Positions 1 to 11,228 of a stretch of DNA of 64,000 bases are shown here, piece by piece. The notes under the pieces are model-generated. The model did not search any database. It was not told the origin of the DNA and saw only the letters and a program-made list of their open reading frames with translations. Each line of letters starts with the position of its first letter. Within the stretch, counting starts at the first letter, position 1. The position numbers and the translations under genes are program-made. This DNA is from Ciborinia camelliae (taxonomy: Eukaryota > Ascomycota > Leotiomycetes > Helotiales > Sclerotiniaceae). Where the stretch lies: positions 1 through 64,000 of the forward strand of contig JANPYM010000017.1 of NCBI GenBank assembly GCA_025890175.1, read 5' to 3'.

Positions 1-885
1 AATTCTTTGTATTTTTTATCCTAACATTAATCATCTTTTAATTTTATTTTTTATTTCTTTTAAATTTTGCTTTTATTCTTTTTTCAATTTTCTTTATTAA
101 TTTGTTTTATTAATTCTTTTATTATAATATTTTATTAATTTTTTTTATTAATTTTTTTTATTAATTCTATTTATTAATTCTTTTTATTAATTCTTTTTAT
201 TAATTCTTTTTTATTAATTCTTTTTTATTAATTCTTTTTATTAATTCTTTTTATTAATTCTTTTTTATTAATTCTTTTTTATTAATTCTTTTTATTAATT
301 CTTTTTATTAATTCTTTTTATTAATTCTTTTTATTAATTCTTTTTATTAATTCTTTTTATTAATTCTTTTTATTAATTCTTTTTATTAATTCTTTTTATT
401 AATTCTTTTTATTAATTCTTTTTATTAATTTCTTTTATTAAATTAATTTCTTTTATTAATTCTTTTCTTAATTCTTTTATTTTATTTTTCAATAAAATTT
501 TTTTTTTTTTTATTAATTATTATTATTTTTTTTAATCTTTTTTTATTATAAACATATTTCCTTTTTAATTTATTATTTATTTTATAACTTTTTTAATTCT
601 TTTTTTTTTTCTTTAAATTTTTATTTTTTTTAATGTTTTATTATTTTATTTTTTATTCTTTATTAATTCTTTTAATTCTTTTAATTCTTTTAATTCTTTT
701 AATTCTTTTAATTCTTTTAATTCTTTTAATTCTTTTAATTCTTTTAATTCTTTTAATTCTTTTAATTCTTTTAATTCTTTTAATTCTTTTAATTCTTTTA
801 ATTCTTTTAATTCTTTTAATTCTTTTAATTCTTTTAATTCTTTTAATTCTTTTAATTCTTTTAATTCTTTTAATTTTTTAATTAC
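1..885. repeat. AT-rich minisatellite tract
   Basis: Bases 130-440 are copies of a roughly 13-base unit of the TTAATTCTTTTTA type with length drift. Bases 657-880 are about 24 near-perfect copies of the 9-base unit TTTTAATTC. Because 9 is divisible by 3, the second array gives a long open frame of Leu-Ile repeats (633-881), which is an artefact of the repeat and not a gene. I see no genes or telomere repeat. Confidence 0.9.
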
Positions 886-1008
886 CTTCCTCCTCTACCC
901 TCCTCTACCCTCCTCTACCCTCCTCTACCCTCCTCTACCCTCCTCTACCCTCCTCTACCCTCCTCTACCCTCCTCTACCCTCCTCTACCCTTCTCTACCT
1001 TTCTCTAC
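886..1008. repeat. CCTCTACCCT minisatellite
   Basis: About ten tandem copies of the 10-base unit TCCTCTACCC, nearly perfect, with the last two units drifting to TTCTCTACC. It directly abuts the AT array but has quite different base composition. No coding potential is visible. Confidence 0.9.
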
Positions 1009-1009
1009 T

Positions 1010-2236
1010 TACTTCCTCTTTTTGCTTTTTGCTTTATACCTCTAATTTAAACCAATCAGCATCGATTCTACCTTACAATTCGATTCTTCAAATTTTAATA
1101 CTATTACTAAATACTTTAATAATATATATTTAAATAATTACAAATCATATCAATATAAAAATTATATTATTAAAAAACTTACAATCGAATTAATAAGTTT
1201 ACTAATTTTAATTATAGTTTATATATTGTTTTATAAATATTATATGCCTTTTAAAGTTTTTTTCAATTAATATTCCTGTATAAACCTTACATACTTTTGA
1301 ACTACCCAATTAACATCGAGTTTGCATAATTAATGAAGTGTTTTAAAATATATATGTTAGAGATAGAGATAGAGATAAAGATATGAACCAGGATAATATT
1401 TATTGAGACTGGGTCATATACCTATTGCAATGCGCATTTTGCTAAGCGAGTTTTATAAGGAGGACAATCGTTACCGCAGCGCATTAGGTCAGGGGCACGT
1501 ATTAAATTAAGCATGCAGTTGGATGTATGTATGTGACAAGGTTTCTACTTGTGTTTGTGCTTGTGTTTGCGTGGGATAATATCACAATGAATGCGCATAG
1601 AATCTTCCTTTCGTAAATGAGTCATTTCTAACGGAGTAAGTTATATCTATAGTGGTATAGATAAGTTGTTAGGAGGTTAGAGAGCTCGCAGGCTTGTGAT
1701 AAATATCAAACGAGACAAAGTATGAGTTACTATTTGGGATGGAAATTAAGTTGGCAGTATAATTCTTTGTACTTACATTTGATGGGGTTTTCAAACATGG
1801 TTTAAGGAGTATTGGGTTTACCTCGCGGTACGGAATAAGTCTGTTATTACTCGCTGTCTGGAGATCTGCATGTTTATTGTATTGATAATCGTGATATAAA
1901 GGAAAGGGTGTGAAATCGACATTTCTGTGGCGAGGGAAGGTGTCGAATCGCTCCCACGTAATTTGGTCGCTTCAAAAAAGGGGATGGCATGGCAGAATTT
2001 TGAGTCGAAGGTTACACAAGGCTCTTGATAGCTGTGAGAGTTTTCTCACGAATAAACCATATAGGGCTGGCTCGGGCTATGGATCTATTTCTCGCCATAA
2101 GTCTATCGAGAAGCTATGTAGGTAATGTGGATCATTCCTAACTTCTACTCACATCCAAAATCCAATGTTCTTCGCCAAATCCTGTAATTCTTAATTATAT
2201 ACCACCCCTTTTCGTTTATGATCGTTTGTCATCCCT
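1010..2236. other. Intergenic, no supported gene
   Basis: AT-rich to about 1340, with a short GAGATA tract near 1355-1380, then mixed composition. An open frame at 1910-2125 has no recognisable domain, splice context or codon signal and I do not count it. It contains the 3' flank of the ETF-beta gene. Confidence 0.5.
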
Positions 2237-3186
2237 TTATAGTCCGCCCAATTCCTTCAACTTGGAGATCATTCCGTCTACATCATCAACTTTACCGCCT
2301 CCTTGTCTTGGCGGTGGTTCTGTGTCCATTTTGTAAGCAAATATTCGGCATATCATCTCCAGGAATAGGTCATAAAGCCCCAGTGAAAAGGATCAACATA
2401 CCAATAACCTTCAAAGTCTTTAATCTCTTGGTACCATCCACACCCCAATCAGCCAATGTAGACTTCTCCAACTTCTTCTTCTTTGCCTTCATGATACTCT
2501 GCAAGCTCGCATATCTCGGTTCATTCAGTCTCAAATCCGTCGTAATAACCATTGGCAATTTACCCCTCACCACATCAGTTCCTCCATCCACCTCCTTCGT
2601 AACCTCCACTATATCCCCATCCTTAAATTCTACCTTACTCGCCTGCGTCGCCTGACTCCATCCCAGTAGACCCGCCAGCATCTGTCCCGTCTGCCCCGCA
2701 TCATCATCAATACTCTGCTTCCCCAAAAACACCAAATTGCTCTTCTCCTTCTCTACAACCTTCTGTAACAGTTTCGCTACTCCCAATGGTTCTAATTCCT
2801 CTCCATCTTTCATCTCAACTAGTAAACTGCGATCGGCACCCATAGCCATGGCTGTACGCAGAATATCTTGGGATTTTGTAGGTCCGGCGGAGAAGGCGAG
2901 GATTTCTTCGACGCCGCCCGGGGCGGATTTCTTCTCGCGGATACGCACAGATTCTTCGATTGAGAGCTCGTCGAAGGGGTTCATGCTGTGTTTAACTCCA
3001 TTGGTCTCGATGGCGGTTTGGGTTTTGTTGACGCGGGGTTTGATCTGCGATTTTGTGTTAGTTTGGGTTCTTTTCATTTATGGGGAGGGAACCAAGGGAT
3101 TGGAATTGGTGTTTGAAATTGAGAGAGTTACGAACGGCATAGTCAATAACCCTCTTTACGGGCACGAGAATTCTTAAGGCGGACAT
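2237..3186 (-). CDS. ETFB: Electron transfer flavoprotein subunit beta
   Basis: Beta subunit of the mitochondrial matrix flavoprotein that takes electrons from acyl-CoA and other dehydrogenases and passes them to ETF-ubiquinone oxidoreductase. Three exons fit in phase: 3186-3136, 3044-2402 and 2319-2237, giving 258 residues, the usual family length. Exon 1 encodes the start MSALRILVPVKRVIDYA. Exon 2 carries the conserved NGVKHSMNPFDE segment and the AMP/FAD-binding core. Exon 3 restores the typical C-terminus (GGGKVDDVDGMISKLKELGGL-like). Intron 1 uses donor GTTCGT and intron 2 GTATGT with a CTTAC branch site. Without splicing the reading frame would lose both ends. The gene looks intact and is not obviously linked to the biosynthetic genes downstream. 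Confidence 0.93.
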
Positions 3187-6100
3187 GTTGATGGTAGAGG
3201 TATTACGAAATTCGTCGTGGTGTTGGGAGGAATTTCAGAATGAAGCTCTTGATAACCCGGTTTCGCTCGGCCTAAGCTTGGTTTCCCCACACATTAAATT
3301 CCACCTTCCCACCTACCGATTCCCGCCCGGTTCCTCGGCTGGTGAGCATCACGTGGACGCTTATGTAATTATCCTTGCCGATAGTAGACTTAAGAAGCCC
3401 TTATTGACCATCACCACTTGTCGAATAATCTCGTAATGCATGTTATTACCACTATGTTTACATGTATAGAAACTTAATTTTGGTTTAAAAAAGGGGTGAT
3501 GCAGCATATTGTTTGCTACTCGGTTCCGCGGTACACCTTCAAGTTTGATCACCAGGTATATCGACCACAAATTACACGAGTTTCATATAGCGACAATCGA
3601 AATATCTAAAGTACTACCCTATCGAGCTTTTTTGCACAACCAAGAATTGAGGAACATCCAACTTGGTGTGCAACCTAATCTGTTAATTTGAGGATAACAT
3701 GCACTCCGACCGAGTATGTATGTAGTGTAGCCCTGTGTCTCAAAGCTGTGCACCGATGTTTCTGAGACACAACTTCTCACAGGCCGCTATTGACAGACCT
3801 AATGAGTAACCACTATTCCCAGACGATTTACCGTCAGACTGGGAAAGCTTTGCATACGACGAAGAGTGGTTGGCATTGGGAGGAATGGGATATCCCTCAC
3901 CTCCTATGAATCTATGAAACCCTTCTGATTGAATATTCAATATCTTTTCGTTGGCATGAGCTTATCCCATTATCGCATTATCTTCAAGCCGACCAATAAC
4001 TTGAGGCACTGGTCCCAATGCTGGTGCGCATTTTATTTGGCATCAAAGCAAGTGATTTCATGTTTTAAGCAGCACATATTCGGTATAGTACGGCTATGTC
4101 AATACCGCATATCCGTTACTTTTTGGGGAAATTGTCATTCTTAACGGTAACTTTGTTATTCAACGAAGCTCATTGCAAGTTGCTTGAGTATCATTGGATT
4201 CGATGATTTAATTTCTCAACAATATCAACTATTTACTTGTATAGTCATGACGTTCAATTGAAGAGTCCCAACATATTCTCCGGCCAAGCGTATGCAATAT
4301 ATTTTCATTGATGTATTTCTGGTGCCCAGTTTCTCAATTTCATTCTTGGGATCTTACCTTCTCCGCCGTCGTGTTCAGCATCATCTCACTGATGCACATA
4401 TATGCTCATGAGAAGGATTCCTGGAGGAAGATATGGAGTCTTGACGTTTGGCACTGCAGTCTTTAGTTTGGATCAAGTTGGTTTTCATCTTAGTTGACAA
4501 TTGGCGATGTTCAATTAGCCAAGCGCTAAAGACCACTTGACTGTGAAATACACGAGGAACATCTCATTTGGTCATGTCAAGAGGCGGGGCAATCTGCACC
4601 CGGAATTGAGATTTTTGGAAATCTTCGTATTTTAGACTTCGTAGAGTGGTTGAGAACTTTCATTTTTCACCCAGTAAAGAACAGGGGATAAGTGCTCCTT
4701 TACTACCGGTATCTTAAACTCGACGGGTAGAATTAAGCCCTCTTAATTATACAATTCGAAAGTCTAGCTCGACGGAACAAATTATCTTGCAAGTGAGAGA
4801 ATAATTGATCCGGAGTGCAAGATCTTTCTGTTTGGAAATATTCATTGGATTTCCAAGAATACACCACGATTGCCTTCTAAACTCTGTGCACACTCCCTTC
4901 TTCACCGACATGCACCGTGCAAGCCACCTTTCCCTTTGCGTGTACCACTTCCACAGTGGAATGTATATTCGGATCTCCGGCGCTGCTATGTGGCATACAT
5001 CTGTACACATCTCATTAGTCCTCCTTCATTATTCGCTGATCATCATGACTTCCAAATCACTTACACAATCCTCAAGCCCTTCACATTCTTTCCCAAAATA
5101 TTCGACGGTAATGTTTTCTTTTGAAAAGCTAGTATATGAGACGCCTTCACTTTTTCCAAAATAGCTGGGGATATAACTCCAATTAGTCGCTTGAATCCTT
5201 TTCGTCTAATTTCCGAGGCGAGGAATAGGGGGATATTATGGGAGCCGATCGTTAGGGTACGCAGAATTTGTTGCTTCATTGTTACATTACCGATTATGAT
5301 ATTGCTTGGAATATCATTATATGGACTCTGGTGGAATATCAATATAAATCTTTCTGTCGGGAGTTAGGAGTCGTGAATCAGAGAGTCGCAATCATTTATC
5401 TTGAGAATAAGCCCTCCTGAATCATCGAAAACCGCGAAAAATACATTTATGATTCACAAGGAAGCATTTTATTATATATAGCAAAAAGGTTACTCTGATG
5501 CGTTCATTCGCTATTGTTAGACAAATGTTTGCATCTCGATGTATTTTCTTTGTTTGATACTTGTCGAGAACAATGTCAACAAATGAAAACAATCACTGGC
5601 AAAATCTCACAATTTCATTTGACAAAGCACAAAATTCTGTAACATAGAGTGAAAATTTAATTCTGCGAATACTAGTAAGGTTGAATGAAAGTTCATTGTT
5701 AGTATTATAGGACTCGGTAGGGGGTCGGGATACATTTGCAGAATATGTAATCGCGCTTCACTTGTAAGTCTTATACGAAAAGAAAAATCGAAAACAAGAC
5801 ATGTAACTTCTTCTCGAATTGTAAAATATGTTATGTCTTTTTTAGATATCTAATCACTTTCTCCAGCCGTGTTAAAATATTGGCTAAAATCAGAAATCAT
5901 TCTTAATAATTCTTCGTTTAAATACAGTATTAAATAACAACATTATAAAAATTAATTTCAATCTAATTTAGTACGAATCAGAGCTTGAAGCTAATTCACC
6001 TTGAAATACGTATTGTACATGGAAAATCTGAAAAGACTAAAATGAAACTAGAATACGATTCTAATACAGATTCTTCAAAGGTTCAAGTTTTAGAATTAAC

Positions 6101-6190
6101 GCATTAAGAAGTGATCTAGATACTGGATAGATTCCTTTCAAAGCTTCATTGCCTTAGATAATGAAACTCATGCTTTAGGAAGTAATAGAC
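3187..6190. other. Gene-poor intergenic DNA
   Basis: About 3 kb with no gene I can support. Several short open frames occur on both strands; one on the minus strand (3740-3940) reads as low-complexity Ser/Gly/Asn-rich peptide, but I found neither a start context nor partner exons. AT content rises towards 5400-6100, as in decayed fungal intergenic DNA. Confidence 0.45.
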
Positions 6191-6197
6191 AGAGCAT

Positions 6198-6376
6198 AGT
6201 TGGGGTATCAAAGTTGAAAAACATGCTATTTCAGGTATTTGCCGTTTTTTTTTGGACTAGAATAGCATGATTTTATTTTTTCAATCAATCTCAAATAGTA
6301 TGTTAGACCTCGAATAGCACATTGTGCTAGTTGGGGTATCAAAGTTGAAAAACATGCTATTTCAGGTATTTGCCGT
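6198..6376. repeat. Direct repeat pair, 47-base units
   Basis: A segment starting AGTTGGGGTATCAAAGTTGA and ending ATTTCAGGTATTTGCCG occurs at about 6198-6245 and again at about 6328-6376, identical over its length and separated by about 82 bases. Both copies are in the same orientation. It may be a local duplication or the ends of a small unknown element. Confidence 0.75.
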
Positions 6377-6584
6377 AGATTATAGCATGCTGGCAGTCAA
6401 TTATTGTGAGCCAGTGTCCATTCCATCAAGAGAATCTTGCTTGAAAAAGCTATCGTATCCCAATTTCCTTTCAATCATAATACCTTATTTAAATATCTCC
6501 ACCAAAAAGAGGCCGCAGCTACAAATAAATCAATTAATTATTAACAATCTTGTTAACACAGCGAGTCTCGACATTTCAGGTTCA

Positions 6585-7565
6585 GGAAGACTCTTGGTTT
6601 CTAACTGTCTTACTCGAGTATTCCGCTGGAAGCGGTAAATGCCCCTTGGCACTGGTACTCGAGTCTCTTCAATAAGATGCTTTAGCAGGGTTGGGCACCC
6701 GTACCCTACCCGGGATTTTTGACCCCATAGGGTATTTACCCTACCTTATAGGATTTAGCAAAATGATTACCCTATAAATCCGGCGGGTACGAGTATACCC
6801 GCGGATATATATCATATAATCGTTCTATATAATCGTTCAAAGTTAAGGTTATTTCTAATTATATAAGTAAATCAAAATCATCAAATAATATCAAAAAATC
6901 TATCTTTTCGAGTTATTACAACAATAATCAATAATAATAGATACAGCTTATATTAGTACCTAAAATATTAAATATCTCTTCTCCTCGCGATACCTTCCAG
7001 ATTTACTTTTCTAATAAGTTAACCTTCCCTTCAAATATTGACCTTTCAAAATACTAGCCCCACGTAACCATACCCGTCGGGTATACCCGTACCCTTCAAG
7101 ATTTTATAAGGTTTTCACTCTACTTTGTAGAATATAGTAGAATAGTTACCCGTCGATTTCTACCCGGGTATACCCCGGGTTACCCTACCTTTTGCCCAAC
7201 CCTGTGCTTTAGAGCTTGCTACTACTGGTTCTTCATAATAAATGTACGATTAAGCTTTTGCGCCCCAACGCCCGCCAAGGCCTACCAACGTCGCGCCAGC
7301 CAAGGTCTACTCCGACTCCCTCGTACACGAGCCGGGCTCGTATTGTGCAAGCACTTTCTTTAACAAATGCACCCGTCTCGCACCGGAAATGACCCTGATA
7401 AGGGTCTGCCGAACCGCGTATGAAACACCCTCTTTAGGGTAATGTTATAATTGTATTAGGCATTCCATATATATATAAGCTCCTCGTAGCACTCGATCTT
7501 TCAATACAACAATCATATCATACTTCTTTATTATACTCATATCGGTTGATCAACCACGTATCACC
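6585..7565. repeat. Dispersed repeat, LTR-like, interrupted
   Basis: Bases 6585-6677 and 7205-7330 match, in order, bases 16092-16315 (shared landmarks: CCGCTGGAAG, CCTTGGCAC, GATTAAGCTTTTG, CGCCCGCCAAGGCCTACCAA). In this copy the match is split by the MITE at 6686-7204. Downstream, a TATATATATAAGCTCC promoter-like box and the stretch to about 7530 recur in inverted orientation at about 8700-8765. A TATA box followed by a conserved leader suggests an LTR, but I could not fix both ends or a target duplication. Confidence 0.6.
6686..7204. mobile_element. hAT-type MITE with perfect 8-bp TSD
   Basis: A 519-base non-coding element starting CAGGGTTGGGCA and ending TGCCCAACCCTG, a perfect 12-base terminal inverted repeat. 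It is flanked by identical 8-base duplications TGCTTTAG at 6678-6685 and 7205-7212. An 8-base duplication with CAGGG-type ends is typical of hAT transposons; with no transposase frame it is a non-autonomous MITE. The interior is rich in TACCC/GGGTA motifs. It sits inside an older dispersed repeat, so it inserted later. A shorter, diverged copy lies at 60405-60573. Confidence 0.9.
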
Positions 7566-7647
7566 ACCGGGGTGGTAGCAACAATTATCATGAGGCAACA
7601 ATGATTGAATATTATATAATTTTTTTTATTTGTTCATCACTATATAA

Positions 7648-8046
7648 CTAGCTTTGCTTATTATAACATGTGACATGATTATCGATATGCCAAAGATTTG
7701 AACACTTGTAACTTCCAGAAGCATTACAAGCAGTGCCAAGTACAACATGGCCATTAGGGAGAGTAGAGGTTGTATCATCGTGACGACGGGCTTGGGCGCA
7801 AAAGGCTTGACAATCGATGTTGCTGAAAGCTCTGTCCTGTTATATTGATTATATGAAATTAGCTTTGCCGTCCTTTGTTTTCAAGTTGATTACTTCATTA
7901 AGGGGTTTTAAAATGCGGGAAGTATTTACCTCCCATAGACAACAATTCTGGCCATTTGGGAACAGGCATTGGCAATATTTACAACTGCGTGCGCTGCTGA
8001 CGGCGGCAAAGAGGAACAGGGCGATGGAGGAGCTGAATTTAACCAT
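7648..8046 (-). CDS. Small cysteine-rich secreted protein, effector-like
   Basis: Two exons, 8046-7930 and 7836-7648, joined in phase 0 over a 93-base intron (donor GTAAAT, acceptor ACAG), give a 101-residue protein. Residues 1-19 form a clear signal peptide (MVKFSSSIALFLFAAVSSA). The mature part has ten cysteines (C22, C25, C27, C35, C36 in exon 1, five more in exon 2), an even number suited to disulfide bonds. No transmembrane segment or GPI signal is seen. I do not recognise the family. Small size, secretion and cysteine content resemble fungal effectors or antimicrobial peptides, but that role is inference. Imperfect 14-15 base GATTCGTTTAAAAA repeats lie just upstream of the start (8051-8125). 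Confidence 0.65.
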
Positions 8047-8050
8047 TTTG

Positions 8051-8125
8051 AGGATTCGTTTAAAAAGATTCGTTTAAAAAGATTCGTTTAAGAAGATTCG
8101 ATTTAGACGATTCGTTCGATTTAAA
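8051..8125. repeat. GATTCGTTTAAAAA tandem repeats
   Basis: About five imperfect copies of a 14-15 base unit, directly in the 5' leader or promoter of the minus-strand secreted-protein gene. Copy-number change here could alter its expression; this is inference. Confidence 0.7.
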
Positions 8126-8639
8126 AGGAGTATGGGCGTCGGTAGCTGGTTGATAGTTGGTTTTTGACGAGGATAGGGTATCGAATGAGGAAACGGAGGA
8201 GGAGGATGAGAGTAAATGACTTTAATTGAATGACTTTTATATCGAGGTTAACGATAAGGGATGTCTTGTTTTATACCTTTTACCTTATATCCTTCGTAAG
8301 TAGTTTTTTATACTTATCAAGGTTCTCTTATGCAAGAGGAAACTTTATCAACGCTTGGCAATCTCAATTTTTTTTATACATCTAGTTGTTGTTCCTACCT
8401 TGATAGTCAACACTAGTATGTAGAATTGGATTATGTAACAGGGATGATTTTATCAGGTCACATGAGCACCAGCTTGGCGTAGAATTAGCTTAGGAAGTGG
8501 CTTATTAAGCAACCACATTAGATCTTCAATCCATATTGTGGAGACAGATATGATTTGTCATCGGTTACATAATCATTCTCCTCTTCAATTAGTATAAATT
8601 ATTTAGTTTAGCTAGTTATGAATGAAACCATCCCTTTCC

Positions 8640-8765
8640 CACTTAATATAAAACTCCCGACTTCACAATATCCTTCATCCTTCAAACCAATCCATTTTCT
8701 GAATAATGTATGATATGATTACTATATTGAGGATTTTGATGCTACGAGGAGCTTACATACGCGTG
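8640..8765 (-). repeat. Inverted copy of the LTR-like leader
   Basis: On the minus strand, bases 8765-8706 read TAAGCTCCTCGTAGCA and end in AATCATATCATAC, matching 7480-7530 in the opposite orientation. It abuts the end of the recognisable sedolisin fragment, suggesting that a retroelement insertion truncated that gene. Confidence 0.5.
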
Positions 8766-9579
8766 GAATGCTTACTGCAATTACGTCCCATATTCACTGG
8801 ATCGCAACAATCTTCTTGGGACAATGCCTCATCATTCTTATATAATACCATGACATTCTCGGGTTGGCTGAGGTTCGCATCTGGAATCTTCAAGAACGCT
8901 TTAATGCAAGCCAGAGTAATATTGAATCAATAGTTCCGGAGATTGGGGGTAGACCACGAGCTGAAGGTAGAGCTATCCAGCCTGGGCAAGGGGGTGGGGA
9001 AATCTGGCGCTGACGGGAATGCGCTGCTTGTGATATATTGTTGCTGCATTTCCCAAATGACCCTTTCTTTCTCAGTGGTGCCGACAGCTATATACCCGGT
9101 TTAACATAATCCACATGGCCGGAGGCGTGTGCGGGATGATAATATGCGTCATGTCCAATTCTTATATATCCATCAGGGCTCTCAAATTCATAAAACAGAG
9201 TTTCTAGTAGTGTCTCAGCATGCTTGGCAGGAATCTTAACACCAAGCCATCCTATGTTTTCATAACGAATTATTTCGTTAGGATGTATCGGGTCGGAGTC
9301 GAGCAGCCAACTCTTGACAATACCGACCGTCTCTTCAGCAGGGGCAAAGATCGAGCGAACTTCCTCTTTGATTAGATGTTTTCCGTAGTCTTCAGATGCA
9401 GGGTGGGAAATATCCATCAGTCTGTTATAGCCTGCATGCTGTCGTTGACCGATCCGGACAGGAATAATGCACTCGCCATCAACTCGCCGTCGAGTGCTCG
9501 GCCAAGGCACATCTCTCTTCCGTGAAGCACCGGGCTCAAATGCTGAGCTTACATTTCGTTGATCAACCCTTTCATCCAT
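8766..9579 (-). pseudogene. Sedolisin (peptidase S53) remnant
   Basis: Minus-strand bases 9579-9088 encode a pro-kumamolisin activation domain: the RVDGECIIPVRIG, HPASEDYGKH, FAPAEETV and HVDYVKPGI stretches are characteristic of secreted fungal tripeptidyl-peptidases of family S53. The frame then stops. About 150 bases on, another frame resumes with CIKAFLKIPDANLSQPENV, matching the start of the S53 catalytic domain (normally TPxCIRALYxIP). No signal peptide precedes the prodomain, and the catalytic Glu-Asp-Ser regions are absent. It is therefore a broken gene missing both ends, cut near an LTR-like repeat. Its place beside a peptide-precursor locus is notable, but a role in processing is only a guess. 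Confidence 0.72.
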
Positions 9580-9944
9580 TCAGTAGAATAATAGAATTGC
9601 TGTATTTCCAATCATAATTTAATGTTTCAGCATTCAAACATACACTATTATACCATGGCCCATTTATTGGCAGAACCAATCATACTAGCTTCTCCGTCTC
9701 ACCACATGGACCTTTGAGATGCCAACCACCACAACTAGCTCCCAAACTTGCAGCTATTACAGGATATTTTACAAATCCCGTTTAAGAGCTTTCAATTTAG
9801 ACCCGATAATTATTTCGTTCATGGATCTGACCGATATTCTACAGCGGGAAGAATGGCAGGCACTTTCCCCGCTTCGACCATTTTGTGTCCTTTAGGATAA
9901 GATTGACCTATGGTTAATTGTGTCAGTAAGTCCTAAAACATGAT

Positions 9945-10923
9945 TTACCCGAACTGGTCTGTACCGTATGTTGGATGATTGAGCTCCCCTGGTACAGAAA
10001 TATCAACTCTGTGCCTATCAGCCCAAGCTTCAACTTTTTCCCAATTCATGCATTCGGCTTCGGCGTGGTAGTTTGTCTGGGGAACTCTACTTTCCTCAGT
10101 CCATCTATAAGTGACAATGGCGGTATTCGCACGGCATTGAATACTTTGACGCACAACATCAATGCAGTGTTCTTGATATGAGTTAGTATGTAATCCCCGA
10201 TTTTTTGTTCAAGAATAGAATTATACCAATGTGATGTGGAAGCTCGAGCTTATCCTGAGTAGAAAACTCCTTAAAATATCTGTCTTGGTGAAGAGCCCAA
10301 CGGATCCATTTCTGTTACCTCAGTTAGAAGTTGAGGGCATCTAATGAAGTGGAGCAACACTTACTACACAGTGTAATTCGTGGTAGACGGCGAGCATGCC
10401 CAGGTATCCCCCGCTTCCAAGCGCGGCAGATGTCTCGTTGATGGCATGCAAGTCCTCATCGCTAAGTCTCACGTGGCTCCCTAAGTAAAGAAATTAGAAC
10501 TGATAATGTAATTCGACAGTATGATCATACTGGATGTCAGGTTTGTCCATGCCTCATCGGCCTCGTCGCCCAAGGTCATATACTCGCTCCGATGGGTGCC
10601 CGCTTCGTCCATCCGCATAGAAACATATTCGAGGCTATTTCTTGCCGGAGCTATAAAAGGGACAGAATATTAGAATTGTTCCCAGGCAGTGAAGTCATTT
10701 ACTTACTATATATCAATCTCTGAGGAGCACAATGCGACTTAATCAGATACCGGTCATACATAACACACAGTATACATATTGCGATCACAATTAGGTTAGG
10801 AAAAATGTACTTCTTGTTTTCTTGGAACCATCCGGCGGCATGAACAGGTTGAGCTCCACGACTGTCGTTCAACTCTTTCTCAAAGAGAAAGGGAGTTTCT
10901 GAAGTAGCTTGTTCCGAGTCCAT
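9945..10923 (-). CDS. UstYa-family (DUF3328) peptide-cyclising oxidase A
   Basis: Five exons (10923-10707, 10650-10531, 10480-10365, 10311-10227, 10171-9945), all GT-AG and in phase, give 254 residues. A short cytosolic N-terminus is followed by one membrane segment (about 43-60) and a lumenal domain. Both family motifs HxxHC are intact: HELHC (146-150) and HIEHC (178-182). The usual YxP-type stretch after the membrane anchor and the DEAW motif are also present. In ustiloxin, phomopsin and asperipin pathways such proteins carry out oxidative macrocyclisation of RiPP cores, probably with copper bound at the His/Cys motifs. Here it lies 4 kb from a matching repeat precursor and close to a second UstYa gene. 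The substrate is inferred from that context. The promoter contains an 89-base tandem duplication. Confidence 0.88.
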
Positions 10924-11044
10924 TTTCTTTTTGAAACGATGCAGTAACTGCCAGTGGAGGTGATGAACAGTAAGTTCTTTTGATTCTGATATCGACTGAA
11001 TGATAGAGGAGATTGAAAGACCCTGAACCCGTCAGAGGGCGCAG

Positions 11045-11228
11045 CACACATACTCGGTCAAACTTATGCTGTACAGAGTCCCCTCTGCAAAAGCGGGGTT
11101 GTTTGTGCTAGGTTGCATCCTGATGAACGGCAGCATGCATACTCGATCAAAGTTATGCTGTACAGAGTCCCCTCTGCAAAAGTAGGGTTGTTTGTGCTAG
11201 GTTGCATCCTGGTGAAGATCTCTTGGTA
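11045..11228. repeat. 89-base tandem duplication in promoter
   Basis: The block from about 11050 (TACTCGGTCAAACTTATGCT) is repeated from about 11140 with few changes; both copies contain GTACAGAGTCCCCTCTGCAA and end in GGTTGCATCCTG. It lies 120-300 bases upstream of UstYa gene A, so it may double a set of regulator sites. Confidence 0.85.

Noticed and set aside
633..881. 82-residue frame of Leu-Ile repeats
   Set aside because: Product of the 9-base TTTTAATTC satellite; no gene signals.
1..1010. Telomere or subtelomere repeat
   Set aside because: No TTAGGG/CCCTAA tracts; the CCTCTACCC array is a different motif.
3740..3940. Minus-strand frame reading as a Ser/Asn-rich protein tail
   Set aside because: No upstream exon, start context or family match; could be chance.
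8706..8933. 75-residue plus-strand frame
   Set aside because: Antisense to the sedolisin remnant and the LTR-like repeat.
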